A DNA stretch of 64,000 bases from Clostridiales bacterium (GCA_003150355.1 QAMJ01000012.1:124001-188000); one strand, 5' to 3'; shown: positions 24,189 through 33,672, numbered from the stretch's first letter. Numbers and translations are program-made. The notes: generated from the sequence alone by a model not told the origin.

Positions 24189-25766
24189 TTAGTCCAGCAT
24201 TATCTCCCAATTCGGGAAATCATACAGCGGATTCCCTGCGTTGGGGTTTACGCCCTTGATGACGCCGCGGTGGCTTATGAACTGGTGCGTCTCAAAGCCG
24301 ATGGAAATGAGCGAGCCCGTCCCGGCGATATACTGGCACATCTGCTGGAACATAGCAGAGCGCGAGGTGTCCCCGGCGGCGAGATAGTCGTTTATATAGC
24401 CGACGAAGCTGCTGTCCTTCCCGCGCGAATAGTTGAGGTCGCTGTCGGGGTCGAGGAGCTCTGTGACGTCAAAGTTATTGCGCAGCTTCACCTCACCGTA
24501 GTACATGTCGAAGTCCCCGTCTTCAAGCGCCTGAAGATAATTCTCCCATGTCAGCTCCTGAACGTTCACGGTCAGGCCGAGAGATTCCATATCGCTTGCG
24601 AACTTGCGCACAACGCCGGTCTTCGCGCTGCTGTCGGAGCAGACGATGAACTTGAGCTCTATCTTCTGCGCGGAGCCGGACATGTATTCAAGCTTGCCGT
24701 CGTTATCGTAATCCTTTATGCCGGAGTTCTCGAGGACAAGACGGCAGGTCTCGAGGTTATACGCGAGACTGTCGGCATACTGCTGAGGATAGTCCGCGCA
24801 GGTGGGGTACATCGGCACGGCCGAGGCGGCCGCGTTTCCGTGCATCAGCTCCTCGGCAAAATACGCGCGGTCAAAGGCGTAGTTCATCGCCTGACGGAAG
24901 CCGTTGAAGCGGCCGATATTGGATTCCTCGTTGAACATCACATAGTGATAGTTCGTGGTGGCATAGTTGTGGATCTCGCTGGTGCTGGCATAGCCGAGGT
25001 TCGTGTAGCTCGATGGGTCGTTCGTGACAACGTCGATGATGCCGTCGTCAAAGGCGGTGATGCGGCTGGCCGCGTCCGTGTACTTCACGAGAAACACCGT
25101 GTCTATCGGGAGGTTCTCATAATCCGGGTAATATGGCGACGCGACAAGATAGGTCTCATCCTCGCTGTACATATAGGGCCCACTGCCGATGGGCTTGGGG
25201 TCGCCGTAGGTGCCGTATTTGACGATGGGGATATTCAGCAGCTTTACAAACTGCGTGTCGCCAATGCCGAGAGAGACATAGAAGCGGGTATCGTCATAGC
25301 CGGAGCCCTGATAGCTCGCGAAGCGGCCGCGGAAACGGTCGGAGTTTATCGCGGCGTCGAGCGAATAGCGCAGGTCGCGCCCGGTGACGGGCGTACCGTC
25401 GCTGAAATAGTGCCCCTCGGCGATCTCGAAGGTCCAGTAGGTGGCCTCCTCGTTGCAGCTCCAGCTCGTCAGCAGGTTCGGGATGACCTCGAAGTTATTA
25501 TCCAGCTCTACCATGTTCTCATACACAAGGCTGCACACGAGCTGGTTTGAGTGGTTCGTCGCGATCAGGGGGTTGAAGCTGTAGTCGTTATTGCAGTTGA
25601 GGGAGAACACATTATCCGCCGCGGCGGCACGGGTCACGTCCTTACCGGCGGTAGACACAAGGTCGTTCGGGTTATTGCCGCTGCTCGTACTGCTGTCGCA
25701 GCCGGTGCAGCCGAACAGCATAGCCATGCACAGCAGCAGCGCGCACAGTCTCTTTTTCTTTCTCAT
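24189..25766 (-). CDS. Peptide/nickel-type ABC transporter substrate-binding lipoprotein (family 5)
   Basis: This 525-residue lipoprotein is an OppA/DppA-like family 5 binding protein that would hold peptides or similar ligands outside the membrane. A signal peptide ends in the lipobox LFGC (Cys 20), followed by a Ser/Asn-rich spacer and the family core, with SFNPLIATNHSNQL near 60, SDGTPVTGRDLRYSL near 118 and YAFDRAYFAEEL near 285. A calcium-loop-like DYDNDGKLEY sits near 345. The ATG at 25766 is preferred over 25772 because GAGGAG then has proper spacing. No permease or ATPase genes are nearby, so it is an orphan; it is co-transcribed with pgeF. Confidence 0.88.
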   Translation of the reverse strand: MRKKKRLCALLLCMAMLFGCTGCDSSTSSGNNPNDLVSTAGKDVTRAAAADNVFSLNCNNDYSFNPLIATNHSNQLVCSLVYENMVELDNNFEVIPNLLTSWSCNEEATYWTFEIAEGHYFSDGTPVTGRDLRYSLDAAINSDRFRGRFASYQGSGYDDTRFYVSLGIGDTQFVKLLNIPIVKYGTYGDPKPIGSGPYMYSEDETYLVASPYYPDYENLPIDTVFLVKYTDAASRITAFDDGIIDVVTNDPSSYTNLGYASTSEIHNYATTNYHYVMFNEESNIGRFNGFRQAMNYAFDRAYFAEELMHGNAAASAVPMYPTCADYPQQYADSLAYNLETCRLVLENSGIKDYDNDGKLEYMSGSAQKIELKFIVCSDSSAKTGVVRKFASDMESLGLTVNVQELTWENYLQALEDGDFDMYYGEVKLRNNFDVTELLDPDSDLNYSRGKDSSFVGYINDYLAAGDTSRSAMFQQMCQYIAGTGSLISIGFETHQFISHRGVIKGVNPNAGNPLYDFPNWEIMLD

Positions 25767-25776
25767 GGTCATCTCC

Positions 25777-26571
25777 TCAGTCCAGGACTATCAGCGCCGC
25801 CTGACTGCCCCGCTGCCCGTGGGTATAGCGGTGCGACCAGTATTTGTCATGGCGGCAGTAGGTGCATTCATCAGAAATATCAATATTCTCCGGCAGGACC
25901 CCGAGCTGAATGAGCCGCCGCGCGTTTGCTGCGCGCAGGTCGACCATCGTCTTGCCGCCGGGGCGGCGGTCGAACAGGCCGTCCGTGTCCCCGGAGAGGT
26001 AGCACTCTATCGCCTGAGGGACATCGTCGTCCGTCTCGAAGCAGCAGCGGCCTATCGAGGGGCCTATCGCGGCGTGGACGCTCTGCGCTTTCGCGCCGAG
26101 AGACGCCATAGCGTCAAGCGCGTTCTTGAGGATGTCCCCGACGGAGCTGCGCCAGCCGCAGTGGATCGCCCCGGCGGCGGAGTGCTCCCCGTCATAGAGC
26201 AGCACGGGCACGCAGTCGGCCACCATGCACATTATCGGCAGGCCGCGCTCAGAAGTGACGATGCCGTCGGCCTCATAGGGTACATGCGACATGCACACGT
26301 GCTTATCCGCCGAGGTGACGATGCGCACATCGGCCTTGTGTACCTGCTGCGTCACGGCCATATCGTCGATGCCGACGCCCATAAGCTCACACACGCGGCG
26401 GTAGTTTTCGCGCACGGCCTCGGGATCGTCGCCCCGGTTGGAGCCGAGGTTCAGCGAGGAAAATATCCCAGTGCTCACGCCGCCATAGCGCGTGGTAAAC
26501 GCGTGGCGCGCGCCGATCTTATCCGAGCTCATATAGATGAGCCCGTTATGGTTATTCTCTGTAAAGGACAT
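25777..26571 (-). CDS. pgeF: PgeF/YfiH-type purine nucleoside phosphorylase or peptidoglycan editing factor
   Basis: This 264-residue protein belongs to the multicopper polyphenol oxidase-like (YfiH, DUF152) family. Members have been assigned as peptidoglycan editing factors and as purine nucleoside phosphorylase/adenosine deaminases; laccase activity is no longer favoured. The zinc site residues are visible: QQVHKADV near 80, ADCVPVLL near 118 with its Cys, and IHCGWRSSVGDI near 136 with its His. TYCRHDKYWSHRYTHGQRGSQA closes the family pattern. It follows secA by 47 bases and a hairpin, and AGGAG precedes the start. Confidence 0.87.
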   Translation of the reverse strand: MSFTENNHNGLIYMSSDKIGARHAFTTRYGGVSTGIFSSLNLGSNRGDDPEAVRENYRRVCELMGVGIDDMAVTQQVHKADVRIVTSADKHVCMSHVPYEADGIVTSERGLPIMCMVADCVPVLLYDGEHSAAGAIHCGWRSSVGDILKNALDAMASLGAKAQSVHAAIGPSIGRCCFETDDDVPQAIECYLSGDTDGLFDRRPGGKTMVDLRAANARRLIQLGVLPENIDISDECTYCRHDKYWSHRYTHGQRGSQAALIVLD

Positions 26572-26584
26572 GGAAGTCTCCTGT

Positions 26585-26612
26585 CAAAGACAAAGCATTT
26601 GCTTTGTCTTTG
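26585..26612 (-). repeat. Intercistronic hairpin between secA and pgeF
   Basis: CAAAGACAAAGC and GCTTTGTCTTTG form a 12-bp perfect stem. The inner ACAAAGCA/TGCTTTGT matches the H1 hairpin of repeat copy 2, so this may be a lone H1 unit. It lacks a T run on the minus strand and so may not terminate. Confidence 0.6.
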
Positions 26613-26618
26613 TTTTCG

Positions 26619-29390
26619 TTACTCGTTTCTGCCGCAGCACTCTTTGTATTTAAGCCTGCGGGAGCCGTCGGCCTTCATCTTGCCGCAGGGGCAGGGATCG
26701 TTGCGCCCGGGCTTCGGCACCTTTTTGACGGGCTGCTTCTTCACCGGCTCGCCGCCGACGTTTGCCGCCGCGTTCTTCGAGACGGCCTTGCGCTCGATGG
26801 TCTGCTCCTTGCGCACCTGCACGATGAACAGACGGCGCACCGTCTCCTCGCGTATGCCGCGCACCATGGCCTCGAACATGTCGAAGCCCTCCTGCTTATA
26901 GGCATCGATGGGCTTGACCGAGCCGTAGCCGCGCAGACCGATGCCGCGCTTGAGCTCGGCCATCGCGTCGATATGATCCATCCAGTATTCATCGACGACG
27001 CGCAGCATTATGACGCGCTCTATCTCGCGCATCAGCGGCAGGCCGTTCGGCCCCTCGCCGAAGGCCTCTTCCTTTGCGGCATAGACCTTTTCGGCAAACT
27101 CGTTCACAGCTTCGCTGAGCTTATCATTATGCACACTGCCGCCGAACTGTTCTATCTTAAACGTGCCGCGGCGCATGAAGAGCTTCTCAAAGGGCTGGAG
27201 AGCGTTATCGAGCTGGGTCTGGTTCTCCGCCACGCCCCCGGCAAGGCCGTCGGCCACGGTTGAGGAGACGAACTCCTTTATCATACCCATGATCTGCGCG
27301 TGGATATCCTCGCCGTCAAGCACCTTGCGGCGCTCGCCGTAGATGATGTTGCGCTGCTGGTTCATGACGTCATCGTATTCGAGGACGCTCTTACGGGTCT
27401 GGAAGTTGCGGCTCTCGACTGTGCGCTGCGCCTGCTCGATGGCGTTGGAGAGCATCTTATGGTCAAGCGGGGTGTCCTCATCGACCTTCATCGTGTCCAT
27501 AAGGCCGGTGAGCCTGTCGGAGCCGAAGAGACGCATGACATCGTCCGTCAGCGCAAGGTAGAAGCGGCTCTCGCCGGGGTCGCCCTGACGGCCGGCACGG
27601 CCGCGCAGCTGGTTATCGATACGGCGGGACTCGTGGCGCTCGGTGCCGAGGATGAACAGGCCGCCGACGGCGCGCACCTTTTCGGCCTCCGCGTCCGTCT
27701 CAGCCTTGTGTACCTTCATGCGCTCGGCAAACAGCGCACGCGCGGCGAGGATGTTCTCATCGTCCGTCTCGGCGTAGCCGGTGGCTTCGGCGATGGTAGC
27801 CTCGTCATAGCCTGCCTTGCGCAGGTCGGCCTTGGCCATGAACTCGGCGTTGCCGCCGAGGGTGATATCGGTGCCGCGGCCTGCCATGTTCGTCGCTATC
27901 GTAACTGCGCCGAATTTACCGGCCTGAGCGACGATCTCGGCTTCCTTTTCATGGTACTTGGCGTTCAGCACCGTGTGCGGGATACCGCGGCGCTTGAGCA
28001 GGGAGGAGATATATTCGCTCTTTTCTATGGATATAGTGCCGACCAGAACGGGCTGACCCTTCTCGTGGCACTCTACGATCTGCTCGATTATCGCGCGGTT
28101 CTTGCCGACGTCGTTCTTATACACAACATCGGGGTGGTCGATCCTTATGACGGGCTTGTTTGTCGGGATCTCGATGATATCGAGCTGGTATATTGCGCTG
28201 AACTCCTCAGCTTCGGTCGCGGCGGTACCGGTCATGCCGGAGAGCTTGCCGTAGAGACGGAAGTAATTCTGGAAGGTTATGGTCGCAAGGGTCTTGTTTT
28301 CCTTCTGGACATCGACGTGCTCCTTGGCCTCGATCGCCTGATGCAGACCCTCAGAGTAGCGGCGGCCGAGCATGAGACGGCCGGTGAACTCATCGACGAT
28401 GATTATCTCGCCGTCCTTGACGATATAGTCAATGTCGCGCTTCATTATGCCGTGCGCCTTGAGCGCCTGATTTATATGGTGCGAGAGCGTGGCGTTCTCG
28501 ATATCGGCGAGGTTTTCAAGGTTGAAGGCGCGCTCTGCCTTGGCGATGCCGCGGGCGGTGAGCGTCGCGGTCTTGGCCTTCTCGTCGACGACATAGTCCG
28601 CGTCGAGATCCTCGCTCTCCTCCTCCTTCTCGTCAACGCTCGCGTAGACGACCTTCTTCAGACGGCTGACGAAGTCGTCCGCCTGACGGTAAAGGTCGGT
28701 GCTCTCGTCGCCCTGACCGGAGATGATGAGCGGAGTTCTGGCTTCATCGATGAGGATGGAGTCGACCTCGTCGACGATGGCGAAGGCATGTCCGCGCTGA
28801 ACCATGTTCTCCTTATAGAGCGCCATGTTATCGCGCAGATAGTCAAAGCCCATCTCGTTGTTCGTGCCGTAGGTGATATCGCAGTTATAGGCTTCGCGGC
28901 GCTCGTCGTTATTCAGCCCGTGGACGATAAGGCCGACGCTCAGACCGAGGAATCGGTGCACCTTGCCCATCCATTCGCTGTCGCGCTTGGCAAGGTAATC
29001 GTTCACGGTGACGATGTGGACGCCCTCGCCGGTCAGTGCGTTGAGGTAGGCCGGGAGCACAGCGACAAGCGTTTTGCCTTCGCCGGTCTTCATTTCGGCG
29101 ATGCGCCCCTGATGCAGGACGATGCCGCCGATGAGCTGCACCCGGAACGGGCGCATGCCGAGCACGCGCCACGCGGCCTCGCGCACGGTGGCGTAGGCCT
29201 CGGGCAGGATATCGTCCAGCGTCTCGCCATCGGCAAGGCGCTGCTTGAATTCATCGGTCTTCGCGCGCAGCTCCTCATCGGATTTTGCGGCGTACTCATC
29301 GGAGAGTGCTTCTATCTTGTCTGCTATCGGGTAGATGCGCTTAAGCTCACGGTCGGAATAGCTACCGAACAGCTTGTTGAAAATTCCCAT
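26619..29390 (-). CDS. secA: Preprotein translocase ATPase SecA
   Basis: SecA drives protein export through SecYEG. The 923-residue sequence has the Walker A MKTGEGKTLVA near residue 100, the DEVDSILIDEAR box near 210, the preprotein cross-linking domain, the second nucleotide fold with NMAGRGTDITLGG near 490, the helical wing and scaffold, and a C-terminal zinc-binding CPCGKMKADG...KECCG motif used for SecB or lipid contact. All main domains are intact, including an acidic EEESEDLDADY insertion near 250. It heads a minus-strand run secA-pgeF-binding lipoprotein. Confidence 0.98.
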   Translation of the reverse strand: MGIFNKLFGSYSDRELKRIYPIADKIEALSDEYAAKSDEELRAKTDEFKQRLADGETLDDILPEAYATVREAAWRVLGMRPFRVQLIGGIVLHQGRIAEMKTGEGKTLVAVLPAYLNALTGEGVHIVTVNDYLAKRDSEWMGKVHRFLGLSVGLIVHGLNNDERREAYNCDITYGTNNEMGFDYLRDNMALYKENMVQRGHAFAIVDEVDSILIDEARTPLIISGQGDESTDLYRQADDFVSRLKKVVYASVDEKEEESEDLDADYVVDEKAKTATLTARGIAKAERAFNLENLADIENATLSHHINQALKAHGIMKRDIDYIVKDGEIIIVDEFTGRLMLGRRYSEGLHQAIEAKEHVDVQKENKTLATITFQNYFRLYGKLSGMTGTAATEAEEFSAIYQLDIIEIPTNKPVIRIDHPDVVYKNDVGKNRAIIEQIVECHEKGQPVLVGTISIEKSEYISSLLKRRGIPHTVLNAKYHEKEAEIVAQAGKFGAVTIATNMAGRGTDITLGGNAEFMAKADLRKAGYDEATIAEATGYAETDDENILAARALFAERMKVHKAETDAEAEKVRAVGGLFILGTERHESRRIDNQLRGRAGRQGDPGESRFYLALTDDVMRLFGSDRLTGLMDTMKVDEDTPLDHKMLSNAIEQAQRTVESRNFQTRKSVLEYDDVMNQQRNIIYGERRKVLDGEDIHAQIMGMIKEFVSSTVADGLAGGVAENQTQLDNALQPFEKLFMRRGTFKIEQFGGSVHNDKLSEAVNEFAEKVYAAKEEAFGEGPNGLPLMREIERVIMLRVVDEYWMDHIDAMAELKRGIGLRGYGSVKPIDAYKQEGFDMFEAMVRGIREETVRRLFIVQVRKEQTIERKAVSKNAAANVGGEPVKKQPVKKVPKPGRNDPCPCGKMKADGSRRLKYKECCGRNE

Positions 29391-29477
29391 TTATGTATGC
29401 CTTTCCTGAAAAAAGAAATGTAGATACTGATTCAAGGTATATATTAGCACAAGTTTGTGAATAAAAAAAGTATAATC

Positions 29478-29506
29478 TTGTCCTGCCTGATTTTGTGTGC
29501 TAAAAT
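29478..29506 (+). promoter_or_regulatory. Promoter of the DUF1846 gene
   Basis: TTGTCC and TAAAAT are 17 bp apart, 54 bases before the ATG. Confidence 0.6.
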
Positions 29507-29560
29507 ATTTCATCGAAAATACTACCGGGCTGCACCGAGAGAGAACAGAGGGATCTTCAT

Positions 29561-31048
29561 ATGAACAGGATAGGCTTCGATAACGACAAATACGTAAAGC
29601 TGCAATCGCAGAACATACGCGACCGTATCTCCAAATTCGGCGGCAAGCTGTATCTGGAGTTCGGCGGCAAGCTCTTTGACGACTTCCACGCATCCCGCGT
29701 GCTGCCGGGCTTCGCGCCGGACAGCAAGGTGAAGATGCTGCTCGAGATGAAGGACGAGGCGGAGATAGTCATCGCCATATCCGCGGACGATATAGAGCGC
29801 AGCAAGCGCCGCGGCGACCTCGGCATCACCTATGAGGACGATACGCTCCGCCTTATCGACGCGTTCCGCGGGATAGGGCTTTATATCGGCAGCGTCGTCA
29901 TCACGCACTACCGCGGTCAGGCCATTGCCGACCAGTTCAAGAAGCGCCTTGAGGCGCTCGGCGTCGCGGTGTATCTGCACTATATCATCCCCGACTATCC
30001 CTCGAATGTCCCGCTCATAATCTCCGATGAGGGCTTCGGAAAGAACGAATATATCGAGACGACGCGCTCGCTCGTCGTCGTCACGGCGCCCGGCCCCGGC
30101 AGCGGCAAGATGGCCACCTGCCTGAGCCAGCTCTACCATGAGCACAAGCGCGGCATCAGCGCGGGCTACGCGAAGTTCGAGACCTTCCCGGTATGGAACC
30201 TCCCGCTCAAGCACCCGGTGAACCTCGCCTACGAGGCTGCGACCGCCGACCTTGACGACGTGAACATGATAGACCCGTTCCATCTCGAAGCCTACGGCAT
30301 CACCACCGTCAACTACAACCGCGACGTTGAGATATTCCCCGTGCTCGAAGCGATCTTCAAGCGCATCTACGGCAAGAGCCCGTACAAGAGCCCGACGGAC
30401 ATGGGCGTCAACATGGCCGGCTACTGCATCACCGACGACGAGGTCTGCTGCGAAGCGTCAAAGCAGGAGATCATCCGCCGCTATTATGCCGCCGCCTGCG
30501 CCGTGCGTCAGGGCTTGAGCGACGCCGCCGAGCTGCGCAAGATCGAGCTTATCATGAACTCCGCCGGTATCTCCATTGAGGATCGCCCGGTAGTCAAGGC
30601 CGCGCTCGACCGCGCGGAGGAGACCGGCGCGCCCGCCGTCGCACTGGAGCTCAATGACGGGACTATCATCACCGGCAAGACAAGCTCCCTGCTCGGCGCG
30701 TCCTCGGCCTGCCTGCTGAACGCTCTCAAGAAGCTTGCCGGGATAGACAAGCCGCTGCAGCTTATCGCTCCGGGCGTCATCGAGCCTATCCAGCACCTCA
30801 AGGTCGAGCACCTCGGCAACCACAATCCGCGCCTGCACACAGATGAGATGCTGATCGCGCTGACTATATGCTCGGTCATGAACCCGATGGCGGGCTACGC
30901 GATCGACCAAATCAACAGCCTCAAGGGCTGCGAGGCGCACTCCTCCGTCATCCTCTCCCACGTCGACGAGGAGATGTTCAAGAAGCTCGGCGTCAATATA
31001 TCCTTCGAGCCGAGGTATCAGGCAAAGAAGCTGTATCATAAGAAGTGA
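29561..31048 (+). CDS. DUF1846 family protein
   Basis: This 495-residue cytosolic protein matches DUF1846 along its full length, with the starting GFDNDKYVKLQSQNIRDRI, the KLYLEFGGKLFDD motif near 29, a P-loop-like APGPGSGKMATCLSQLYHEH near 183 and TDMGVNMAGYCITDD near 284. A structure is known for the family but no firm reaction; the P-loop suggests nucleotide binding. It is common in Firmicutes and gut actinobacteria. GAGGGA precedes the start. It is monocistronic and ends in a strong terminator. Confidence 0.92.
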   Translation: MNRIGFDNDKYVKLQSQNIRDRISKFGGKLYLEFGGKLFDDFHASRVLPGFAPDSKVKMLLEMKDEAEIVIAISADDIERSKRRGDLGITYEDDTLRLIDAFRGIGLYIGSVVITHYRGQAIADQFKKRLEALGVAVYLHYIIPDYPSNVPLIISDEGFGKNEYIETTRSLVVVTAPGPGSGKMATCLSQLYHEHKRGISAGYAKFETFPVWNLPLKHPVNLAYEAATADLDDVNMIDPFHLEAYGITTVNYNRDVEIFPVLEAIFKRIYGKSPYKSPTDMGVNMAGYCITDDEVCCEASKQEIIRRYYAAACAVRQGLSDAAELRKIELIMNSAGISIEDRPVVKAALDRAEETGAPAVALELNDGTIITGKTSSLLGASSACLLNALKKLAGIDKPLQLIAPGVIEPIQHLKVEHLGNHNPRLHTDEMLIALTICSVMNPMAGYAIDQINSLKGCEAHSSVILSHVDEEMFKKLGVNISFEPRYQAKKLYHKK

Positions 31049-31062
31049 TTCAAATAAATCAA

Positions 31063-31095
31063 GCCGCGCCGGTTCACCCGGCGCGGCGTTTTTTT
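31063..31095 (+). terminator. Terminator between DUF1846 and ywaF-like genes
   Basis: GCCGCGCCGG pairs with CCGGCGCGGC and is followed by seven T on the plus strand. It overlaps the last codons of the convergent gene. Confidence 0.92.
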
Positions 31096-31799
31096 GCGAA
31101 CGGTGCGTATATCACTGTCCATGCCGCGGCAAGGAGCGGGATATAGCCCAGCAGATAACCGGGGCGGCCGAGAAAAGCGAACCACTCCAGCGGCGAGCCG
31201 GGCAACGGCCAGTTGAGAAACATATAGTTGGTGCCCATCAGGCGGTCAAAGACATAGACCGGCACCGCGATGAGCAGCATTATGCCGAGGCAGGCCGGGG
31301 CGCGGCGCGTATCTGGGCGGAGCTCCCCGCCCGCGACGAGCATCAGCGTATATCCAACGAGCAGGATGTGCAGCGTAAAGGAGTTCACGCTCATGAAGTG
31401 AAAGGCGGGGTAGGCTCTCCAATCCGGGAAGAGCAGCGCGCACACGGCTCCCGGCATGCAGAAGGCATAGAGGAACTGCCCGGTGAGCTCCCCGCCGCGC
31501 AGGGAGTGGAGAAAGCTTATATATATCGCGAGCGCGCACAGGTGCAGCGGCAGCCGCCCTATGCCGTATTCTCCCGCGAGCATCAGCAGCAGCGAGCGCA
31601 GCAGCTCTATCGCGAGCGCCGCGCCCGCTGTCACGCGGCGCATACGGACGCGGCGGGCAGGAGTGCAGCGTCTATATCTCCTGCACAGCAGAAGCCACGC
31701 TGCGAGCGCGGCCAGCAGCCACAGGATATGCAGCGGGGAGAAGAGTCCGAACGCCCTCTCCGAGCCCGGGACTATTGAAAAATCAAGGAAAGCGTCCAT
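31074..31799 (-). CDS. YwaF/TIGR02206 family membrane protein
   Basis: This 241-residue protein has about seven hydrophobic segments and belongs to the TIGR02206 (YwaF) family of uncharacterised membrane proteins. Landmarks are FGLFSPLHILWLL near residue 17, RLPLHLCALAIYISFL near 80 and MGTNYMFLNWPLPGSPLEWF near 186, which are family-typical. GGAGGT lies 4 bases before the ATG; an upstream extension in the same frame is not supported. The last codons lie inside the shared terminator. It is divergent from the lysine riboswitch operon. Confidence 0.83.
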   Translation of the reverse strand: MDAFLDFSIVPGSERAFGLFSPLHILWLLAALAAWLLLCRRYRRCTPARRVRMRRVTAGAALAIELLRSLLLMLAGEYGIGRLPLHLCALAIYISFLHSLRGGELTGQFLYAFCMPGAVCALLFPDWRAYPAFHFMSVNSFTLHILLVGYTLMLVAGGELRPDTRRAPACLGIMLLIAVPVYVFDRLMGTNYMFLNWPLPGSPLEWFAFLGRPGYLLGYIPLLAAAWTVIYAPFAKKRRAG

Positions 31800-31879
31800 T
31801 TTACCTCCGGCACGGAGGCGGGTTATTCCGCTTCCGGCGTTTGGATTGTATAAAAATCTGACTTTTTTGTATATTTCTA

Positions 31880-31907
31880 TTGACATACGCCGAAAGCGTG
31901 CTATAAT
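31880..31907 (+). promoter_or_regulatory. Promoter of the lysine riboswitch transcript
   Basis: TTGACA and TATAAT, both perfect, are 16 bp apart. Confidence 0.88.
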
Positions 31908-31928
31908 GCAGGCAATTGAACAAAGCAT

Positions 31929-32084
31929 GATAGAGGCGCGGATGTTAAGAGTAGCCCCCTTGAAATACGGCAGGAACCGTTGGGGCGAAAGGAGTAGCCG
32001 CCGAAGAGTATCGGACTTCCTGATCCGGTATATCTGGGTCGTCGGAGAATATCCGGCGGACTGTCGCGTAAGCGGAGAGCTGTC
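31929..32084 (+). ncRNA. Lysine riboswitch (L-box)
   Basis: Conserved lysine-box segments occur in order: AGAGGCGCGGATG, TTAAGAGTAG, GGGGCGAAAGGAGTAGCC, GCCGAAGAGTATCGG, GACTGTCGCG and GGAGAGCTGTC, with GATAG at 31929 closing on CTGTC at 32080-32084 as P1. The strong terminator just downstream is the off state. It accounts for most of the 370-base non-coding stretch before the transporter. Confidence 0.95.
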
Positions 32085-32111
32085 AGGCCACCTTGGTGAT
32101 TATTTTCGAGG

Positions 32112-32151
32112 TCATGAACAGTATCTGCTCTGTTCATGATTTTATTTTTTT
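32112..32151 (+). terminator. Terminator of the lysine riboswitch
   Basis: TCATGAACAG pairs with CTGTTCATGA, followed by TTTTATTTTTTT; it lies just before the ribosome binding site of the transporter. Confidence 0.92.
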
Positions 32152-32166
32152 AGGAGGAAAGAACTG

Positions 32167-33672
32167 ATGTACGGTACTTTCTGGGCACTCGTGCCTCCCA
32201 TTGTGGCCATCGTTCTGGCCCTTATCACCAAGGAGACTTATTCGTCTCTGTTTGTCGGCATTGTTGTCGGCGCGCTTTTTGTCGGCGGCTTCAATCTTGT
32301 CGGCTCGCTCGACACTATGATCAATGACGGCTTTATTGCCGCCCTTTCTGACAGCGGCAACGCAGGTATCTTCATGTTCCTCGTTCTGCTGGGCATCATG
32401 GTCGCGCTCATCAACGCCGCCGGCGGCTCCGCCGCGTTCGGCCGCTGGGCTGCGCAGCATGTTCACACCCGCGCCGGTGCGATAATCGCAACCTTCTTCC
32501 TCGGTGTGCTCATCTTCGTTGACGACTATTTCAACTGCCTGACCGTCGGCTCCGTCATGCGTCCCGTTACCGACAGCCACAACGTCTCCCGCGCAAAGCT
32601 CGCATATATTATTGACGCAACTGCCGCGCCTATATGCATGATCGCCCCCGTGTCCTCCTGGGCAGCTGCCGTTGCGACCACCGCGCAGGATCTTGACACC
32701 GGCATTTCCGGTATCCAGCTTTTCGTTCAGGCTATTCCTTATAACTTCTATTCCCTGCTGACCATCGTGTTCGTCATCGCCATCACCGTCATGGGTTTCG
32801 ATTACGGCCCCATGGCCATGGCCGAGATGAAGGCGCTTCAGGGCGAGCTCGGTTCCCTCGGCAACGATGAAGAGAATCACGTTGAGAACGCCTGCATCTG
32901 GGATATGCTCATTCCCGTTATCGTACTTATTATATTCTGCATCGTCGGCCTGATGTATGCCGGCGGCTTCTGGGACGGCGCAGGTCTTATTGATGCTTTC
33001 GCGAACACCAGCGCTTCCGTCGGTCTGCCCTGGGGCTGCATCATCGCCCTGCTCATCACCTTTGCGTACCTGCTCCTGCGCCGCGTCATCACCTTCAAGG
33101 ATGCTACCGGCTGCATCACCAAGGGCTTCATCGCGATGGTTCCCGCGCTGCTCATCCTCACTTTCGCGCTCACACTCAAGAACATGACCGGCCTTCTCGG
33201 CGCTGATGTGTACGTTGCGGGTCTCGTTCAGGGCGCGGCTGACGGACTGTTCTCCATGCTCCCGGCGATCATCTTCCTCGTCGCGGTTGGTCTGGCCTTC
33301 GCCACCGGCACCAGCTGGGGCACCTTCGGCATCCTGATCCCCATCGTGCTGCCCGTCTTTGCTGACGCTCCCGACCTGCTCATGATCGGTATCTCCGCAT
33401 GCCTTGCCGGCGCTGTCTGCGGCGACCACTGCTCCCCCATCTCCGACACGACCATCATGGCCTCCGCCGGTGCAAACTGCAACCACATCGAGCACGTCAG
33501 CACTCAGCTGCCCTACGCACTGACCGTCGCGGCGATCTGCTTTGTGAACTTCATCCTCGCGGGCTTCATCCGCAACGCGGTCATCTGCCTCATCATCGGC
33601 ATCGCAATGACCATCGGAACGCTGTTCGTCATCCGCAGCGTCGTCAGAAAGAACGCCGCCGAACAGGCGTAA
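32167..33672 (+). CDS. NhaC-family antiporter, predicted lysine transporter (LysW type)
   Basis: This 501-residue protein has twelve or so membrane segments and belongs to the NhaC Na+/H+ antiporter superfamily. Conserved features are FVDDYFNCLTVGSVMRPVTD near 118, ATAAPICMIAPVSSWAA near 155 and GDHCSPISDTTIMASAGANC near 420. Because a lysine riboswitch controls it, it most likely imports lysine, as proposed for the LysW group of NhaC-like proteins found behind L-boxes; the sequence alone would only say NhaC-like. GGAGG precedes the ATG. It is monocistronic and ends in a terminator. Confidence 0.88.
   Translation: MYGTFWALVPPIVAIVLALITKETYSSLFVGIVVGALFVGGFNLVGSLDTMINDGFIAALSDSGNAGIFMFLVLLGIMVALINAAGGSAAFGRWAAQHVHTRAGAIIATFFLGVLIFVDDYFNCLTVGSVMRPVTDSHNVSRAKLAYIIDATAAPICMIAPVSSWAAAVATTAQDLDTGISGIQLFVQAIPYNFYSLLTIVFVIAITVMGFDYGPMAMAEMKALQGELGSLGNDEENHVENACIWDMLIPVIVLIIFCIVGLMYAGGFWDGAGLIDAFANTSASVGLPWGCIIALLITFAYLLLRRVITFKDATGCITKGFIAMVPALLILTFALTLKNMTGLLGADVYVAGLVQGAADGLFSMLPAIIFLVAVGLAFATGTSWGTFGILIPIVLPVFADAPDLLMIGISACLAGAVCGDHCSPISDTTIMASAGANCNHIEHVSTQLPYALTVAAICFVNFILAGFIRNAVICLIIGIAMTIGTLFVIRSVVRKNAAEQA

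Noticed and set aside
27300..29423. A 707-codon plus-strand frame opposite secA.
   Set aside because: Antisense shadow of the conserved secA gene.
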